The notes: a model not told the origin generated them from the letters alone. A stretch of 34,841 nucleotides of DNA from Pseudomonadota bacterium (GCA_023430065.1 JAEZCG010000209.1:1-34841), one strand, 5' to 3'; numbered from the stretch's first letter, positions 1-8,622 are shown. Numbers and translations: made by a program.

Positions 1-42
1 ACCCCCACCCCCCGCCACGTCCCAATCCGGGCGAGTGGGCAT

Positions 43-75
43 AAAAAAACGCGGCCCGCTGGGCCGCTCTTTCTC
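43..75 (-). terminator. Rho-independent terminator after rplS
   Basis: Read on the minus strand, a 7-bp perfect GC stem (arms 61-67 and 51-57, loop 58-60) is followed by a run of seven T residues (43-49) after one intervening base. It lies about 30 bases past the rplS stop. This is the classical intrinsic terminator shape and probably ends the rpsP-rimM-trmD-rplS transcript. The 42 bases to the left edge show nothing recognisable apart from a C-rich stretch. Confidence 0.85.
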
Positions 76-98
76 GACGTGCCTCGACAACGCCCGTC

Positions 99-485
99 TC
101 AGGCTTCCGCGGCGCCGGCCTTGGCGGACGCCACGTTGAGCTTCTCGCGGATGCGCGCGGACTTGCCGGAGCGCTCGCGCAGGTAGTACAGCTTGGCGCG
201 CCGTACGTCGCCGCGGCGCTTGACATCGATGCTCGCGATCAAGGGCGAGTAGGTCTGGAACGTGCGCTCCACGCCTTCGCCCGAGGAGATCTTGCGCACG
301 ATGAACGAAGAGTTCAGGCCGCGATTACGCTTGGCGATCACCACCCCTTCGTAGGCCTGGACGCGCTTGCGATCGCCCTCGACGACCTTCACGCTGACGA
401 TCACCGTGTCCCCGGGCGCAAAATCGGGCACCTTCTTGCCCAGGCGGGCGATCTCTTCCTGTTCGATTTTCGCGATCAAATCCAT
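99..485 (-). CDS. rplS: 50S ribosomal protein L19
   Basis: The 128-residue product is ribosomal protein L19, which sits at the 30S-50S interface of the large subunit. The sequence is typical throughout: the N-terminal [11 protein letters not shown] helix, the [16 protein letters not shown] strand region, and the [18 protein letters not shown] and [16 protein letters not shown] segments. The length matches the family (about 115-130 residues), with a short Ala-rich tail. The ATG at 485 was chosen because the family alignment begins there; upstream in-frame sequence is antisense-like and belongs to trmD. It is the last gene of the operon, 32 bases after trmD and just before the terminator. Confidence 0.98.
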   Translation of the reverse strand: MDLIAKIEQEEIARLGKKVPDFAPGDTVIVSVKVVEGDRKRVQAYEGVVIAKRNRGLNSSFIVRKISSGEGVERTFQTYSPLIASIDVKRRGDVRRAKLYYLRERSGKSARIREKLNVASAKAGAAEA

Positions 486-517
486 GGTTCCGACTCCTGC
501 GATGGCGCCCCGTGCAG

Positions 518-1273
518 TCAGCCCTGCAGTTCGCGCTTGTATTCTTCCAACAACGCCGACTGCTCCTCCGTCAGCGTCATGTCCTTCATCAACTCCGGCC
601 GCCGCGACCAGGTGCGGCCAAGCGCCTGCTTCATCCGCCAGCGTTCGATGTCGGCGTGATTGCCCGAGAGCAGCACCCCCGGCACCTCCCCGCCTTCGTA
701 CACCTCCGGCCGGGTGTAGTGGGGGTGGTCGAGCAGGCCGGCGACGAACGAATCCTGCGCAGCCGATTCCTGCCCACCCAGCACACCTGGCACCTGCCGG
801 ATCAGCGCATCCATCAGCACCATCGCCGGCAGCTCCCCACCCGAGACCACATAATCTCCGATGGATATTTCCATGTCCACCTGCCGCTGGATCAGGCGTT
901 CGTCCACACCCTCGTAGCGGCCGCACAGCAAGATCAGGCCATCCTCCTTCAGCAGTTCGCGCACACGGGTGTGCGTGAGGACGACGCCCTGGGGGCTGAA
1001 GTAGATCACCTTCGATCCGCGCACTCCGCAGCTCTTCTGCCGCTGCCGTGCCGCCTTCAACGCCTTCTCCAGCGGCTCGGGCATCATCACCATGCCCGGT
1101 CCGCCGCCGTACGGCCGGTCGTCCACCGACCGATAGGCATTACTGCTGAAGTCGCGCGGATTCCACAGGACCAGCTCGTAGACCCCGTTCTCGAACGCGC
1201 GTCGTGTAATTCCCGAGCGCGTCAGGGCATCGAACATCTCCGGGAACAGGGTAACGGCGTCGAAGTGAATCAA
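518..1273 (-). CDS. trmD: tRNA (guanine-N1-)-methyltransferase
   Basis: TrmD methylates N1 of G37, next to the anticodon, in tRNAs reading CNN codons, using S-adenosylmethionine; this prevents +1 frameshifting. The 251-residue protein has the SPOUT trefoil-knot motifs: YFSPQG (about 91-96), [11 protein letters not shown] (116-126) and [11 protein letters not shown] (137-147), followed by the DSF and [10 protein letters not shown] segment that contacts tRNA. The N-terminus [13 protein letters not shown] is standard and fixes the start at a TTG codon at 1273; no ATG or GTG fits. That TTG overlaps the rimM stop by four bases (TTGA), and a G-rich GGGGGGTGGA stretch (1277-1286) lies just upstream. 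A weak start coupled to rimM fits the known low output of TrmD relative to the flanking ribosomal proteins; that last step is inference. Confidence 0.97.
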   Translation of the reverse strand: MIHFDAVTLFPEMFDALTRSGITRRAFENGVYELVLWNPRDFSSNAYRSVDDRPYGGGPGMVMMPEPLEKALKAARQRQKSCGVRGSKVIYFSPQGVVLTHTRVRELLKEDGLILLCGRYEGVDERLIQRQVDMEISIGDYVVSGGELPAMVLMDALIRQVPGVLGGQESAAQDSFVAGLLDHPHYTRPEVYEGGEVPGVLLSGNHADIERWRMKQALGRTWSRRPELMKDMTLTEEQSALLEEYKRELQG

Positions 1274-1758
1274 AAATCCACCCCCCAGTCCACCACCATC
1301 GATCCCTGTGCCAAATCCACCGACTTGACCACTGTTTCGACGAAGGGGATCAACCGCTTCCGCTCCGCCTCGACCACGAGCACCTGGTTGGCGCCCGTTT
1401 CCAGCAATCCGGTCACCACTCCCAGCGTGGCGCCCTCTACGTTCCGCACCTGCAATCCCTGCAAGTCGGCCCAGTAGTACTCGTCCGCTTCACCCGCGGG
1501 AAGCGAATCCCGGGGTACCGCGACTTCCAGCCCCTTCAGCGCCGCCGCCGCCTCGCGGTCGTCGCAGCCGACAAACTTGGCGAGCAGGATGCGTCCATGG
1601 ACCGAGGCGTCCTCGACCGTCACTTGCCGCCACCCGCCCTCACTGCCGAGCCACCACGCGGGGTAGGCGAGCAGCCCGTCGGGATTCTGCGTAAAAGCCT
1701 GGATCCTCACCCAGCCTCGCACGGCGTGCGCGCCTGCGATGCGCCCCATCACGAGCAT
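1270..1758 (-). CDS. rimM: Ribosome maturation factor RimM
   Basis: RimM helps assemble the 30S head around protein S19 during 16S rRNA processing. The product (162 residues from this start) has the N-terminal RimM domain ([21 protein letters not shown]) and the C-terminal PRC-barrel domain ([15 protein letters not shown] onward, then [11 protein letters not shown] and [14 protein letters not shown]). The start is uncertain: the ATG at 1758 keeps the first beta strand. An ATG at 1749 has an AGGA eight bases upstream but cuts into that strand. A GTG at 1803 would add 15 residues, with AGGAG only two bases away. The gene lies between rpsP and trmD and overlaps trmD by four bases. Confidence 0.93.
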   Translation of the reverse strand: MLVMGRIAGAHAVRGWVRIQAFTQNPDGLLAYPAWWLGSEGGWRQVTVEDASVHGRILLAKFVGCDDREAAAALKGLEVAVPRDSLPAGEADEYYWADLQGLQVRNVEGATLGVVTGLLETGANQVLVVEAERKRLIPFVETVVKSVDLAQGSMVVDWGVDF

Positions 1759-1825
1759 CCTGCCGTGCGAACCGTCCCGCCCGGGCGGCGACGAGGCGGT
1801 CACGGCTCCTGGGGCGAAGAACCGA

Positions 1826-2095
1826 TCAGGCGGTGGTGCTCTGCGCCGGCGCGGTCTTGCTGAACTGCTTGACCAGGCGCGCGACGGTGTCGCTGACCTG
1901 GGCACCCTGCCCCTGCCAGTGCTGCAGCCGGGCAAGGTCGAATCGCAACGACTCCCGGCCCTCGGGCGCCTTGGGATCGTAGAAGCCCACGCGCTCGATG
2001 AAGCGGCCGTCACGCGCATTGCGCGAGTCGGTCACGACCACATTGAAGAAGGGCCGCTTTTTAGCGCCGCCGCGGGCGAGTCTGATCACCACCAT
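1826..2095 (-). CDS. rpsP: 30S ribosomal protein S16
   Basis: S16 is a primary 16S rRNA-binding protein of the small subunit body. The 89-residue sequence opens [20 protein letters not shown] and carries [19 protein letters not shown] and a VSDTVARLV helix, all hallmarks of the family; the length is normal. It is the first gene of the rpsP-rimM-trmD-rplS operon, directly downstream of a good sigma70-type promoter. A GGTGGTG stretch precedes the ATG. Confidence 0.98.
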   Translation of the reverse strand: MVVIRLARGGAKKRPFFNVVVTDSRNARDGRFIERVGFYDPKAPEGRESLRFDLARLQHWQGQGAQVSDTVARLVKQFSKTAPAQSTTA

Positions 2096-2139
2096 GTCAC
2101 CACCACCGTGTTCGTGAGTCGATTTTTGCGAAGCCGGCG

Positions 2140-2169
2140 ATTTTAAGCCCTTTTTTCCGCGCTTGGCAA
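2140..2169 (-). promoter_or_regulatory. Sigma70-type promoter of the rpsP operon
   Basis: On the minus strand a -35 box TTGCCA (2164-2169, five of six consensus bases) is separated by 18 bases from a -10 box TAAAAT (2140-2145, five of six). Transcription would start near 2133, about 37 bases before the rpsP ATG. The position between the hydrolase stop and rpsP, and the closeness to consensus, support it. No transcript data were available. Confidence 0.7.
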
Positions 2170-2182
2170 GCCGGTGACCGGA

Positions 2183-2950
2183 TCAGCGCGTGGAGGCCGT
2201 CGACGGGCTGCCCGCATGGAATACACCGTCCATGAAGTCGACCAGCACCTTCACGAGGTCGTCCTCGCGGCCCTCGAAGAAGTGCAATGCGTCCGGCACC
2301 GCCACCTGGCGCGAGCCGGGGACCTTGTCGATCTGCTTCTTCCGCTCGTACGCCCCGACCTGGGTGATTTCCCAGTCCTTGGTCCCGAAGACATCCAGCA
2401 CCGGAATCTTGATCCGGAACATCTCCTCGAGCCCATTGATGATGCCGACGAATGCCCATGCCTTCACCGGCGTCTCGTCGACGTTGATCAGGTAGTGGTT
2501 GGCCATCGTCGCACCCAGGCTGTGGGAGACGATGCCGATGTTCTCGTAGCCCTTTTCCTGCAGGAACCTGGCCGCCAGTGCGAAGCGCTCCTGCGCATCC
2601 GGATAGGTGGGAATGTAGTCCCCGATCTTGGCGCCGCCTCCCAGGACCGGCAACTGGATGGCCAGCGTGGTGTAGCCCTGCTCGGCCAGTTTGGTGCGCA
2701 GCATGCCGTACAGTTCGTAATCGGGGCTCCATCCGCGGCCATGCGCGACGATCAGGGCGCCGCGCGGTTTCTCGGCTTCCGTGTAGAGGCTGAGGAATTT
2801 GTGCCCCTCCGCCTGCTCGATCCACACGACCTCACCCACCATCAAGCCCGGAACGATCTGATCGGCCCAGCGCTTCTCACGCTCATAGTCCGAGATCGCC
2901 AGCGCCGGCAGAGCCAGCAGAGCAAGTACCGCGAACGCAAGCTTTCTCAT
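2183..2950 (-). CDS. Secreted alpha/beta-hydrolase-like protein (DUF3530-like)
   Basis: This 255-residue protein starts with a signal peptide (MRKLAFAVLALLALPALA), so it is probably periplasmic. The rest reads as an alpha/beta-hydrolase fold: the HG oxyanion motif at H70-G71, a nucleophile elbow SHSLG with candidate nucleophile S144, an acidic residue in VFGTKD (D192, or D186) and a candidate catalytic histidine H223 in ALHFFEG. The elbow departs from the usual GxSxG in its first position (S142). It resembles DUF3530 or dienelactone-hydrolase-like proteins; I do not know the substrate. It lies 72 bases downstream of ffh on the same strand, so it may be cotranscribed with it, and it separates ffh from rpsP, which are adjacent in many proteobacteria. 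The family assignment is moderate; the fold is fairly secure. Confidence 0.75.
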   Translation of the reverse strand: MRKLAFAVLALLALPALAISDYEREKRWADQIVPGLMVGEVVWIEQAEGHKFLSLYTEAEKPRGALIVAHGRGWSPDYELYGMLRTKLAEQGYTTLAIQLPVLGGGAKIGDYIPTYPDAQERFALAARFLQEKGYENIGIVSHSLGATMANHYLINVDETPVKAWAFVGIINGLEEMFRIKIPVLDVFGTKDWEITQVGAYERKKQIDKVPGSRQVAVPDALHFFEGREDDLVKVLVDFMDGVFHAGSPSTASTR

Positions 2951-3022
2951 GCACCAATCTCCCAGAATCCCGGGGCCACGTAGCCCGACCAGTTCAGTTC
3001 GACCCAGCGATGCTTCCGGCGT

Positions 3023-4372
3023 TCACCGCATCCCGGGCAGCATGCCGCGCAGCCCCCGCATCATCTTCTGCATGCCGCCCTTGCTCATCATCTTCATCAT
3101 CTTCTGCATCTGCTCGAACTGGTTGAGAAGACGGTTGACCTCTTGCACCGGCACACCCGAACCGGCGGCGATGCGCCGCTTGCGCGAAGCCTTGATGAGA
3201 TGGGGCTTGGCGCGCTCGGCCGGCGTCATGGAATTGATGATGCCGATGGTGCGCGCCACCACCTTCTCGTCGACCTGCGTCCCCGCGGCCATCTGCGACA
3301 GTTGCGAGGGCAGCTTGTCCATCAGTGCGTTCAGGCCGCCCATCTTGTTCATCTGCATCATCTGCTGCTTGAAGTCCTCGAGGTCGAAGCCCTTTCCGCT
3401 CTTGACCTTCTTGGCGAGCTTCTCGGCCTGCTCCATGTCGACGGTGCGACGCGCCTCTTCCACCAGCGACATCACATCGCCCATGCCGAGAATGCGTGAG
3501 GCCATGCGGTCGGGATGAAAGGGCTCGAGGTTGGCGAGCTTCTCGCCGACGCCCACGAACTTCACCGGTTTGCCGGTCACCTGGCGCACGGAGAGAATCG
3601 CGCCGCCCCGCGCATCACCGTCGAGCTTGGTGAGGACCACGCCGGTCAGCGGGAGCGCTTCGTTGAAGGCCTTCGCGACGTTGACCGCATCCTGACCCTG
3701 CATCGCGTCGACGACGAAGAGGGTCTCTGCGGGCTTCAACGTCGCGTGCAGGGCCCGGATTTCGTCCATCATCGCCTGGTCGATCGCCAGACGACCCGCG
3801 GTGTCGACGATGAGCACGTCGTGGTAGTGCGTCCGCGCGTAGTTTTGCGCGGCGCGGGCGATGTCGATCGGATTCTGGTCCGGAGAGGACGGGAAGAAGT
3901 CGACCCCAACCTGTGCTGCGACCGTCTTCAACTGCTCGATCGCCGCCGGGCGATACACGTCGCAGCTGACCAGCAGCACCTTCTTGCGGTCTTCCTCGCG
4001 CAGCATGCGCGCGAGTTTGCCGCTGGTGGTGGTCTTCCCGGAACCCTGCAGACCGGCCATCAGCACAACGGCCGGGGGCGTGACGGCGAGATCGAGCGGC
4101 ACGTTGGCCGCACCCATCAGGACGGTGAGTTCGTCGTACACCACGCCGACGAGCGCCTGCCCGGGCGTCAGGCTGCCCACCACCTCCTCGCCCAGTGCAC
4201 GTTCCTTCACGTGGGCGATGAAATCCTTCACCACGGGCAGCGCGACGTCGGCTTCCAGCAGTGCCATGCGCACTTCGCGCAGAGCTTCCTGGACATTGGA
4301 TTCGGTCAGGCGAGCCTGGCCGCGCAGCGTCTTGATGACGCCGGAGAGTCTGCCGGTGATCGAGTCGAACAT
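3023..4372 (-). CDS. ffh: Signal recognition particle protein Ffh
   Basis: Ffh is the GTPase of the bacterial signal recognition particle. With 4.5S RNA it targets nascent inner-membrane proteins to FtsY and the Sec translocon. The 449-residue protein has the N helical bundle (MFDSITGRLSGVIKTLRG start), the G domain with P-loop GLQGSGKTT (about 107-115), a DTAGR motif and TKLDGDARGG, then a methionine-rich M domain ending in repeated QKMMKMM and GLRGMLPGMR segments that bind signal sequences and RNA. The ATG at 4372 is chosen because the canonical N-terminus begins there; an in-frame extension upstream is unlike the family. It is divergent from the ypjD-like gene, 179 bases apart. I saw no convincing promoter in that gap, and the 4.5S RNA gene is not in the window. 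Confidence 0.98.
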   Translation of the reverse strand: MFDSITGRLSGVIKTLRGQARLTESNVQEALREVRMALLEADVALPVVKDFIAHVKERALGEEVVGSLTPGQALVGVVYDELTVLMGAANVPLDLAVTPPAVVLMAGLQGSGKTTTSGKLARMLREEDRKKVLLVSCDVYRPAAIEQLKTVAAQVGVDFFPSSPDQNPIDIARAAQNYARTHYHDVLIVDTAGRLAIDQAMMDEIRALHATLKPAETLFVVDAMQGQDAVNVAKAFNEALPLTGVVLTKLDGDARGGAILSVRQVTGKPVKFVGVGEKLANLEPFHPDRMASRILGMGDVMSLVEEARRTVDMEQAEKLAKKVKSGKGFDLEDFKQQMMQMNKMGGLNALMDKLPSQLSQMAAGTQVDEKVVARTIGIINSMTPAERAKPHLIKASRKRRIAAGSGVPVQEVNRLLNQFEQMQKMMKMMSKGGMQKMMRGLRGMLPGMR

Positions 4373-4551
4373 GTGATGAACCGTGGAGTTCGCCGCCCGT
4401 GCGCAACGGCGCGCCGGGAAGGCAATGATGTAGACTGCGCGTGGTGCTGCAGCCGGATCGGTGGCGTGCCTCGCACACGCGGCATTCGCGCCAGCGCCGG
4501 CCGGATGGCCCGGGCTTCGCCCTTCGACCGCCGGCCAATCACTCACGACAC

Positions 4552-5364
4552 ATGCCGGGAATTCTACCGCATCTCCTCTGCGCGGCCCTCTACGGTCTGC
4601 TCGCCTACGCCATCTATCGCGAGGTGGTGGCGAATCCCGACGACACGAGGACGCTCGGCCCGCTGCACTGGGGAATCGCCGCCCCCATGCTGGTGCACAC
4701 CTGGCTGCTCTATCGATCCGTGATCGTCGGGGGCGGAATTTATCTCGGCGTGGGCAATTCCGTGTCGGCGATCATCTGGCTGACCGTGATCATCTACTGG
4801 CTGGGCAGTTTCCACTACCGCCTACGCAGCCTGCAGGTCTTCGTGCTCGGCACGGCCGCACTGGCGGTCCTCATGCCGCTCGCCTTCGCGTCGACGCATC
4901 CTCTGCCCCATACCGACTTCCCCGCTTTCCGGCTGCATCTGCTCATCTCGATGCTCGCGTTCAGCCTGCTCACCATCGCCAGCCTGCAGGCCTTCATGAT
5001 GGCGCTGCTCGAGCGGCGGCTGCACTCGGGCACGCTGCCGCCCTATCTGCGCGCGCTGCCGCCCCTGTTGAGCATGGAGCGGCTGCTGTTCCAGATCATC
5101 CTGGCCGGCTTCCTGCTTCTCACGCTGACCTTGGGAACGGGCATGGTGTTCTCGGAGGAGTTGTTCGGACGCCCGCTGCGCTTTACCCACAAGGTCGTGT
5201 TCGGCCTGCTGGCGTGGCTCATTTTCGCCGCCCTGCTTGGCGGCCGACGGCTCTACGGATGGCGTGGCCGCGTCGCGCTGCGCTGGACGCTGGCCGGCTT
5301 CATGGCCCTGGTCCTGGCCTACATCGGCAGCAAGTTCGTCCTGGAAGTCCTCCTCCCCGGCTGA
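4552..5364 (+). CDS. ypjD: YpjD/CcsA-type cytochrome c assembly-like membrane protein
   Basis: This 270-residue integral membrane protein has about eight hydrophobic segments and the pattern of the cytochrome c assembly (CcsA/ResC-like) family: LGVGNSVSAIIWLTVIIYWLG, then HLLISMLAFSLLTIASLQAFMMALLE, and near the end FTHKVVFGLLAWLIFAALLGGRRLYGWRGR. Histidines in these segments resemble haem-handling positions of the family, but the YpjD branch is not a proven cytochrome c maturation factor; E. coli YpjD has been linked to metal tolerance. The neighbourhood ypjD beside a divergent ffh is common in proteobacteria and supports the name. The ATG at 4552 gives a membrane segment at once; in-frame sequence upstream lacks family features. 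Confidence 0.85.
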   Translation: MPGILPHLLCAALYGLLAYAIYREVVANPDDTRTLGPLHWGIAAPMLVHTWLLYRSVIVGGGIYLGVGNSVSAIIWLTVIIYWLGSFHYRLRSLQVFVLGTAALAVLMPLAFASTHPLPHTDFPAFRLHLLISMLAFSLLTIASLQAFMMALLERRLHSGTLPPYLRALPPLLSMERLLFQIILAGFLLLTLTLGTGMVFSEELFGRPLRFTHKVVFGLLAWLIFAALLGGRRLYGWRGRVALRWTLAGFMALVLAYIGSKFVLEVLLPG

Positions 5365-5464
5365 GCCCCACGCCGTCGGACGCATCGTCGGCGGGACACG
5401 GCGCTTAAACCTTTCCTCCGGCACGTCGATAAAGAGCGGGAAAGCGCGTGCAGCGCCCGTGGCC

Positions 5465-5519
5465 GAGCGGCTGGCGGGCCGCTCCGCCCTGGAGCGCGCG
5501 TCCCGCGGTTTACGGACGC
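5465..5519 (+). repeat. Cluster of short hairpins in the pilB leader
   Basis: The 203 bases between the ypjD-like gene and pilB hold three perfect short inverted repeats: 5465-5471 with 5478-5484 (7 bp, loop 6), 5480-5485 with 5491-5496 (6 bp, loop 5), and 5498-5503 with 5514-5519 (6 bp, loop 10). The first two share bases 5480-5484 and cannot form together. There is no U-tract, so this is not an intrinsic terminator. GC-rich sequence makes hairpins by chance, so a function is unproven. I saw no clear promoter in the rest of the gap. Confidence 0.35.
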
Positions 5520-5567
5520 CTGCAGCAACGATACGAGAACGCTACCGCCGCACCAGTTCCCCGACGC

Positions 5568-7283
5568 ATGTCCGCTGCTTCGAATTCGAGCCCGATTTCC
5601 GGCCTTGCCCGCGCACTGGTGCAGAAAGGCCTCCTCTCGGAGCGCGATGCCGTCACGCTGCAGGATCGCGCGAACGAAGCCGGGGTGTCGTTCGTCGAGC
5701 ATCTGGTCGCCGGCAAGAAGTTCAACCAGACCGAGATCGCCGAATTCGCGGCCCAGACGTTCGGACTGCCGTATCTCGATCTGCAGGCGTTCGACGTCGA
5801 CCATCTCCCCTCGAAGCACATCGACGCCAAGGCGCTGGCAGGACGTCGCGCACTGCCGCTTTTCCAGCGTGGAAATCGGTTGTTCGTCGCGATCTCCGAT
5901 CCGACCAACAGCGCCGCGATGGACCAGATCAAGTTCCAGAGCGGACTGCAGGTCGAGCCGGTGGTGGTGGAGGACGGCAAGCTCGCCGCCATGATCGGAA
6001 AGCTCCTGGCGAGCAGCGGCCAGAGCCTGAAGGACATGGTCGACGACGACATGGCCGCCGACCTCGCCGAAACGGAGGTCGAGAGCCAGCAGGCCGACGC
6101 GGGCGGAGACATCGACGACGCGCCGGTGGTCAAGTACATCCAGAAGATCCTCTTGGATGCGATCAACAGCGGCGCCTCGGACATCCACTTCGAACCGTAC
6201 GAGAAGGTCTACCGCATCCGCTACCGATTGGATGGCCAGCTCTACGAAGTGGCGACCCCGCCGCTGGCCATCAAGGAGAAGATCGCCTCGCGCATCAAGG
6301 TCATCTCCAAGCTCGACATCTCGGAGAAGCGCGTGCCTCAGGACGGGCGGATGAAGCTCGTCCTGTCCAAGACCCGTGCGATCGATTTCCGCGTCAGCAC
6401 CCTGCCCACGCTATTCGGCGAAAAGCTGGTGCTGCGTATTCTCGATCCCTCGAGCGCGACCCTGGGCATCGAGGCGCTCGGATACGAGCCCGATCAGCGA
6501 CAAGCCCTGCTCAACGCCATCCAGCGCCCATACGGCATGGTGCTGGTGACCGGCCCGACCGGCTCGGGCAAGACGGTGTCGCTCTACACATGCCTGAACA
6601 TCCTGAACCAGCCCGACATCAACATCGCCACGGCCGAGGATCCGGCGGAAATCAATCTGCCGGGCATCAACCAGGTGAATGTCAACGACAAAGCTGGCCT
6701 GACTTTTGCTGCCGCTCTCAAGGCATTTTTGCGGCAGGACCCGGATGTCATCATGGTCGGCGAGATCCGCGACCTCGAAACGGGCGAGATCGCCATCAAG
6801 GCTGCCCAAACAGGGCACATGGTGCTGTCCACCTTGCATACCAACGACGCGCCGACGACGCTGACCCGCCTGATGAACATGGGCATCGCGCCGTTCAACA
6901 TCGCTTCCTCGGTGATCCTCATCACCGCGCAGCGGCTGGCGCGACGCCTGTGTGCGCAGTGCAAGCGGCCCGCCGACATTCCCCGCGAGGCATTGTTGCG
7001 CGCCGGCTTCCGCGAAGAGGAATTGGACGGCAGCTGGACGCCGTACATGCATGTGGGCTGCGAGGCGTGCAAGAACACTGGATACAAGGGTCGGGTCGGC
7101 ATCTACCAGGTCATGCCGATCAGCGACGAAATCAATCGCATCATCATGACCAATGGCAATGCGATCGACATCGCGGATCAGGCGCGTCGCGAAGGAATTC
7201 GCGATCTGCGCCAGTCGGGCCTGCTGAAGGTACGGCAGGGGCTGACGTCTCTTGAAGAAATCGAAGCGGTAACCAACGAGTAG
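5568..7283 (+). CDS. pilB: Type IV pilus assembly ATPase PilB
   Basis: PilB is the cytoplasmic hexameric ATPase that powers pilus extension by loading pilins from the inner membrane. The 571-residue protein has an N-terminal MshEN/T2SSE_N region (roughly 10-150), the GspE/PulE core with Walker A GPTGSGKT (329-336), a Walker B region with E399 in VGEIRD, a HTNDAPTT histidine-box segment and a zinc tetracysteine (C462, C465, C498, C501). The length is typical of PilB (about 565-575), whereas the retraction ATPase PilT is about 350 and lacks the N-terminal domain. The ATG at 5568 was preferred; in-frame sequence further upstream looks non-coding. It begins a pilB-pilC-pilD group, 14 bases before pilC. 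No pilin gene is in the window. Confidence 0.96.
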   Translation: MSAASNSSPISGLARALVQKGLLSERDAVTLQDRANEAGVSFVEHLVAGKKFNQTEIAEFAAQTFGLPYLDLQAFDVDHLPSKHIDAKALAGRRALPLFQRGNRLFVAISDPTNSAAMDQIKFQSGLQVEPVVVEDGKLAAMIGKLLASSGQSLKDMVDDDMAADLAETEVESQQADAGGDIDDAPVVKYIQKILLDAINSGASDIHFEPYEKVYRIRYRLDGQLYEVATPPLAIKEKIASRIKVISKLDISEKRVPQDGRMKLVLSKTRAIDFRVSTLPTLFGEKLVLRILDPSSATLGIEALGYEPDQRQALLNAIQRPYGMVLVTGPTGSGKTVSLYTCLNILNQPDINIATAEDPAEINLPGINQVNVNDKAGLTFAAALKAFLRQDPDVIMVGEIRDLETGEIAIKAAQTGHMVLSTLHTNDAPTTLTRLMNMGIAPFNIASSVILITAQRLARRLCAQCKRPADIPREALLRAGFREEELDGSWTPYMHVGCEACKNTGYKGRVGIYQVMPISDEINRIIMTNGNAIDIADQARREGIRDLRQSGLLKVRQGLTSLEEIEAVTNE

Positions 7284-7284
7284 C

Positions 7285-7291
7285 AGGAGGT
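7285..7291 (+). promoter_or_regulatory. Strong ribosome binding site of pilC
   Basis: A full AGGAGGT lies six bases before the pilC ATG, directly after the pilB stop. It fixes the pilC start and suggests efficient translation of the platform protein. Confidence 0.85.
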
Positions 7292-7297
7292 CCCACA

Positions 7298-8527
7298 ATG
7301 GCAGCAGCAACCGCATCAGCCGCGAAGCGCGACGTTCGCGAGTACATGTTCGCCTGGGAGGGACGAGATCGCGCCGGCAAGCTGGTCAAGGGCGACATGA
7401 GGGCTAGCGGCGAAGCGGTCGTCCAGTCGACGCTGCGCCGCCAGGGCATCAACGTCATCAAGGTCAAGCGCCATCGCGGCGGCTTCGGCGGGAAGATCAC
7501 CGAGAAGGACATCACGCTATTCACCCGCCAGCTCGCCACGATGATGAAGTCGGGCGTGCCGCTCTTGCAGGCATTCGACATCGTCGGCAAGGGCCACGCC
7601 AACCCGGCAGTGGGCAAGCTGCTACTCGACATCAAGACGGAGGTCGAGACGGGCAGCTCGCTGAACCAGGCGTTCCGCAAGCACCCGCTCCACTTCGATG
7701 CACTGTTCTGCAATCTGGTCGGTGCCGGCGAGGCCGCCGGTATCCTGGACAGCCTGCTCGACCGCCTGGCGACCTACAAGGAGAAGGTCCTCGCGATCAA
7801 GGGCAAGATCAAGTCCGCGCTGTTCTACCCGATCTCGATCATCGTCGTGGCGTTCATCATCACCGCGGTGATCATGATCTTCGTGATCCCGGCATTCAAG
7901 GACTTGTTCAGCAGCTTCGGCGCGGATCTGCCCGGTCCGACTCTGTTCGTGATGGCCGTATCCGACTACTTCGTCGAGTACTGGTGGTTGATCTTCGGCT
8001 CCATCGGCGGCGGCCTGTGGTTCTTCTTCTACACCTGGAAGCGCTCGAAGAAGATGCAGGCGTTCATGGACCGCCTGTTCCTGCGTCTGCCGATCTTCGG
8101 CGAGATCATCCGCAAGGCGACCATCGCACGATGGACGCGAACGCTGGCGACGATGTTCGCCGCCGGGGTTCCCCTGGTGGAAGCGCTCGACTCGGTCGGG
8201 GGCGCCTCCGGCAATCTCGTCTACGTGAACGCCACCAAGAAGGTCCAGCAGGAGGTGAGCACGGGCACCAGTCTCACGGTGGCCATGCAGAATAGCGATT
8301 GCTTTCCGAACATGGTGATCCAGATGGTTGCGATCGGCGAGGAATCGGGCTCGCTCGACCACATGCTGAGCAAGGTGGCCGACTTCTACGAGCAGGAGGT
8401 CGACGACGCCGTGGAAGCCTTGTCCAGCCTGATGGAGCCCATCATCATGGTGGTCCTGGGCACGTTGATCGGCGGCATGGTCGTCGCAATGTACCTGCCG
8501 ATCTTCAAGATGGGCCAGGCGATCTGA
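7298..8527 (+). CDS. pilC: Type IV pilus inner-membrane platform protein PilC
   Basis: PilC is the inner-membrane platform that couples the assembly ATPase PilB to pilin polymerisation. The 409-residue protein has two repeated GspF/T2SSF cytoplasmic domains, beginning LFTRQLATMMKSGVPLLQAFDIV (about 75) and ARWTRTLATMFAAGVPLVEALDSV (about 280), each followed by membrane segments: a long one around ALFYPISIIVVAFIITAVIMIFVIPAF, one around YWWLIFGSIGGGLWFFFYTW, and the C-terminal IIMVVLGTLIGGMVVAMYLPIF. Length and layout match PilC. It sits 14 bases after pilB and 95 bases before pilD. Confidence 0.96.
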   Translation: MAAATASAAKRDVREYMFAWEGRDRAGKLVKGDMRASGEAVVQSTLRRQGINVIKVKRHRGGFGGKITEKDITLFTRQLATMMKSGVPLLQAFDIVGKGHANPAVGKLLLDIKTEVETGSSLNQAFRKHPLHFDALFCNLVGAGEAAGILDSLLDRLATYKEKVLAIKGKIKSALFYPISIIVVAFIITAVIMIFVIPAFKDLFSSFGADLPGPTLFVMAVSDYFVEYWWLIFGSIGGGLWFFFYTWKRSKKMQAFMDRLFLRLPIFGEIIRKATIARWTRTLATMFAAGVPLVEALDSVGGASGNLVYVNATKKVQQEVSTGTSLTVAMQNSDCFPNMVIQMVAIGEESGSLDHMLSKVADFYEQEVDDAVEALSSLMEPIIMVVLGTLIGGMVVAMYLPIFKMGQAI

Positions 8528-8622
8528 CGCAGACCGCCGCTCGCCCAAACTCCTCGGGCGTGGAAATGCGGGCGCCGTCACCGGCCTGCACTGCCACGCC
8601 CGCTTCATGTTGAAGCGAAGCC

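Noticed and set aside
1..42. C-rich run at the left edge as a repeat or regulatory element
   Set aside because: Too short and simple to interpret; it lies past the rplS terminator with no neighbouring context.
97..926. An upstream extension of rplS in the same frame, reaching into trmD
   Set aside because: The extra 147 residues are Gly/Arg/Ala-rich and overlap the well-supported trmD coding sequence; L19 begins at the Met at 485.
4373..4551. Divergent promoter search between ffh and the ypjD-like gene
   Set aside because: Only weak partial matches were seen (for example TAGACT on the plus strand without a -35 box). Promoters must exist, but none could be supported.
5450..5535. A stretch resembling a serine tRNA (GTGGCCGAGCGGCTGG start)
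   Set aside because: The candidate anticodon loop lacks U33, no T-arm (GGTTCGAATCC-like) follows and no acceptor stem closes. It is better described as GC-rich hairpins in the pilB leader.
8528..8622. CGCCC/GGGCG hairpin after pilC as a terminator
   Set aside because: The stem is short, there is no U-tract, and pilD follows on the same strand.
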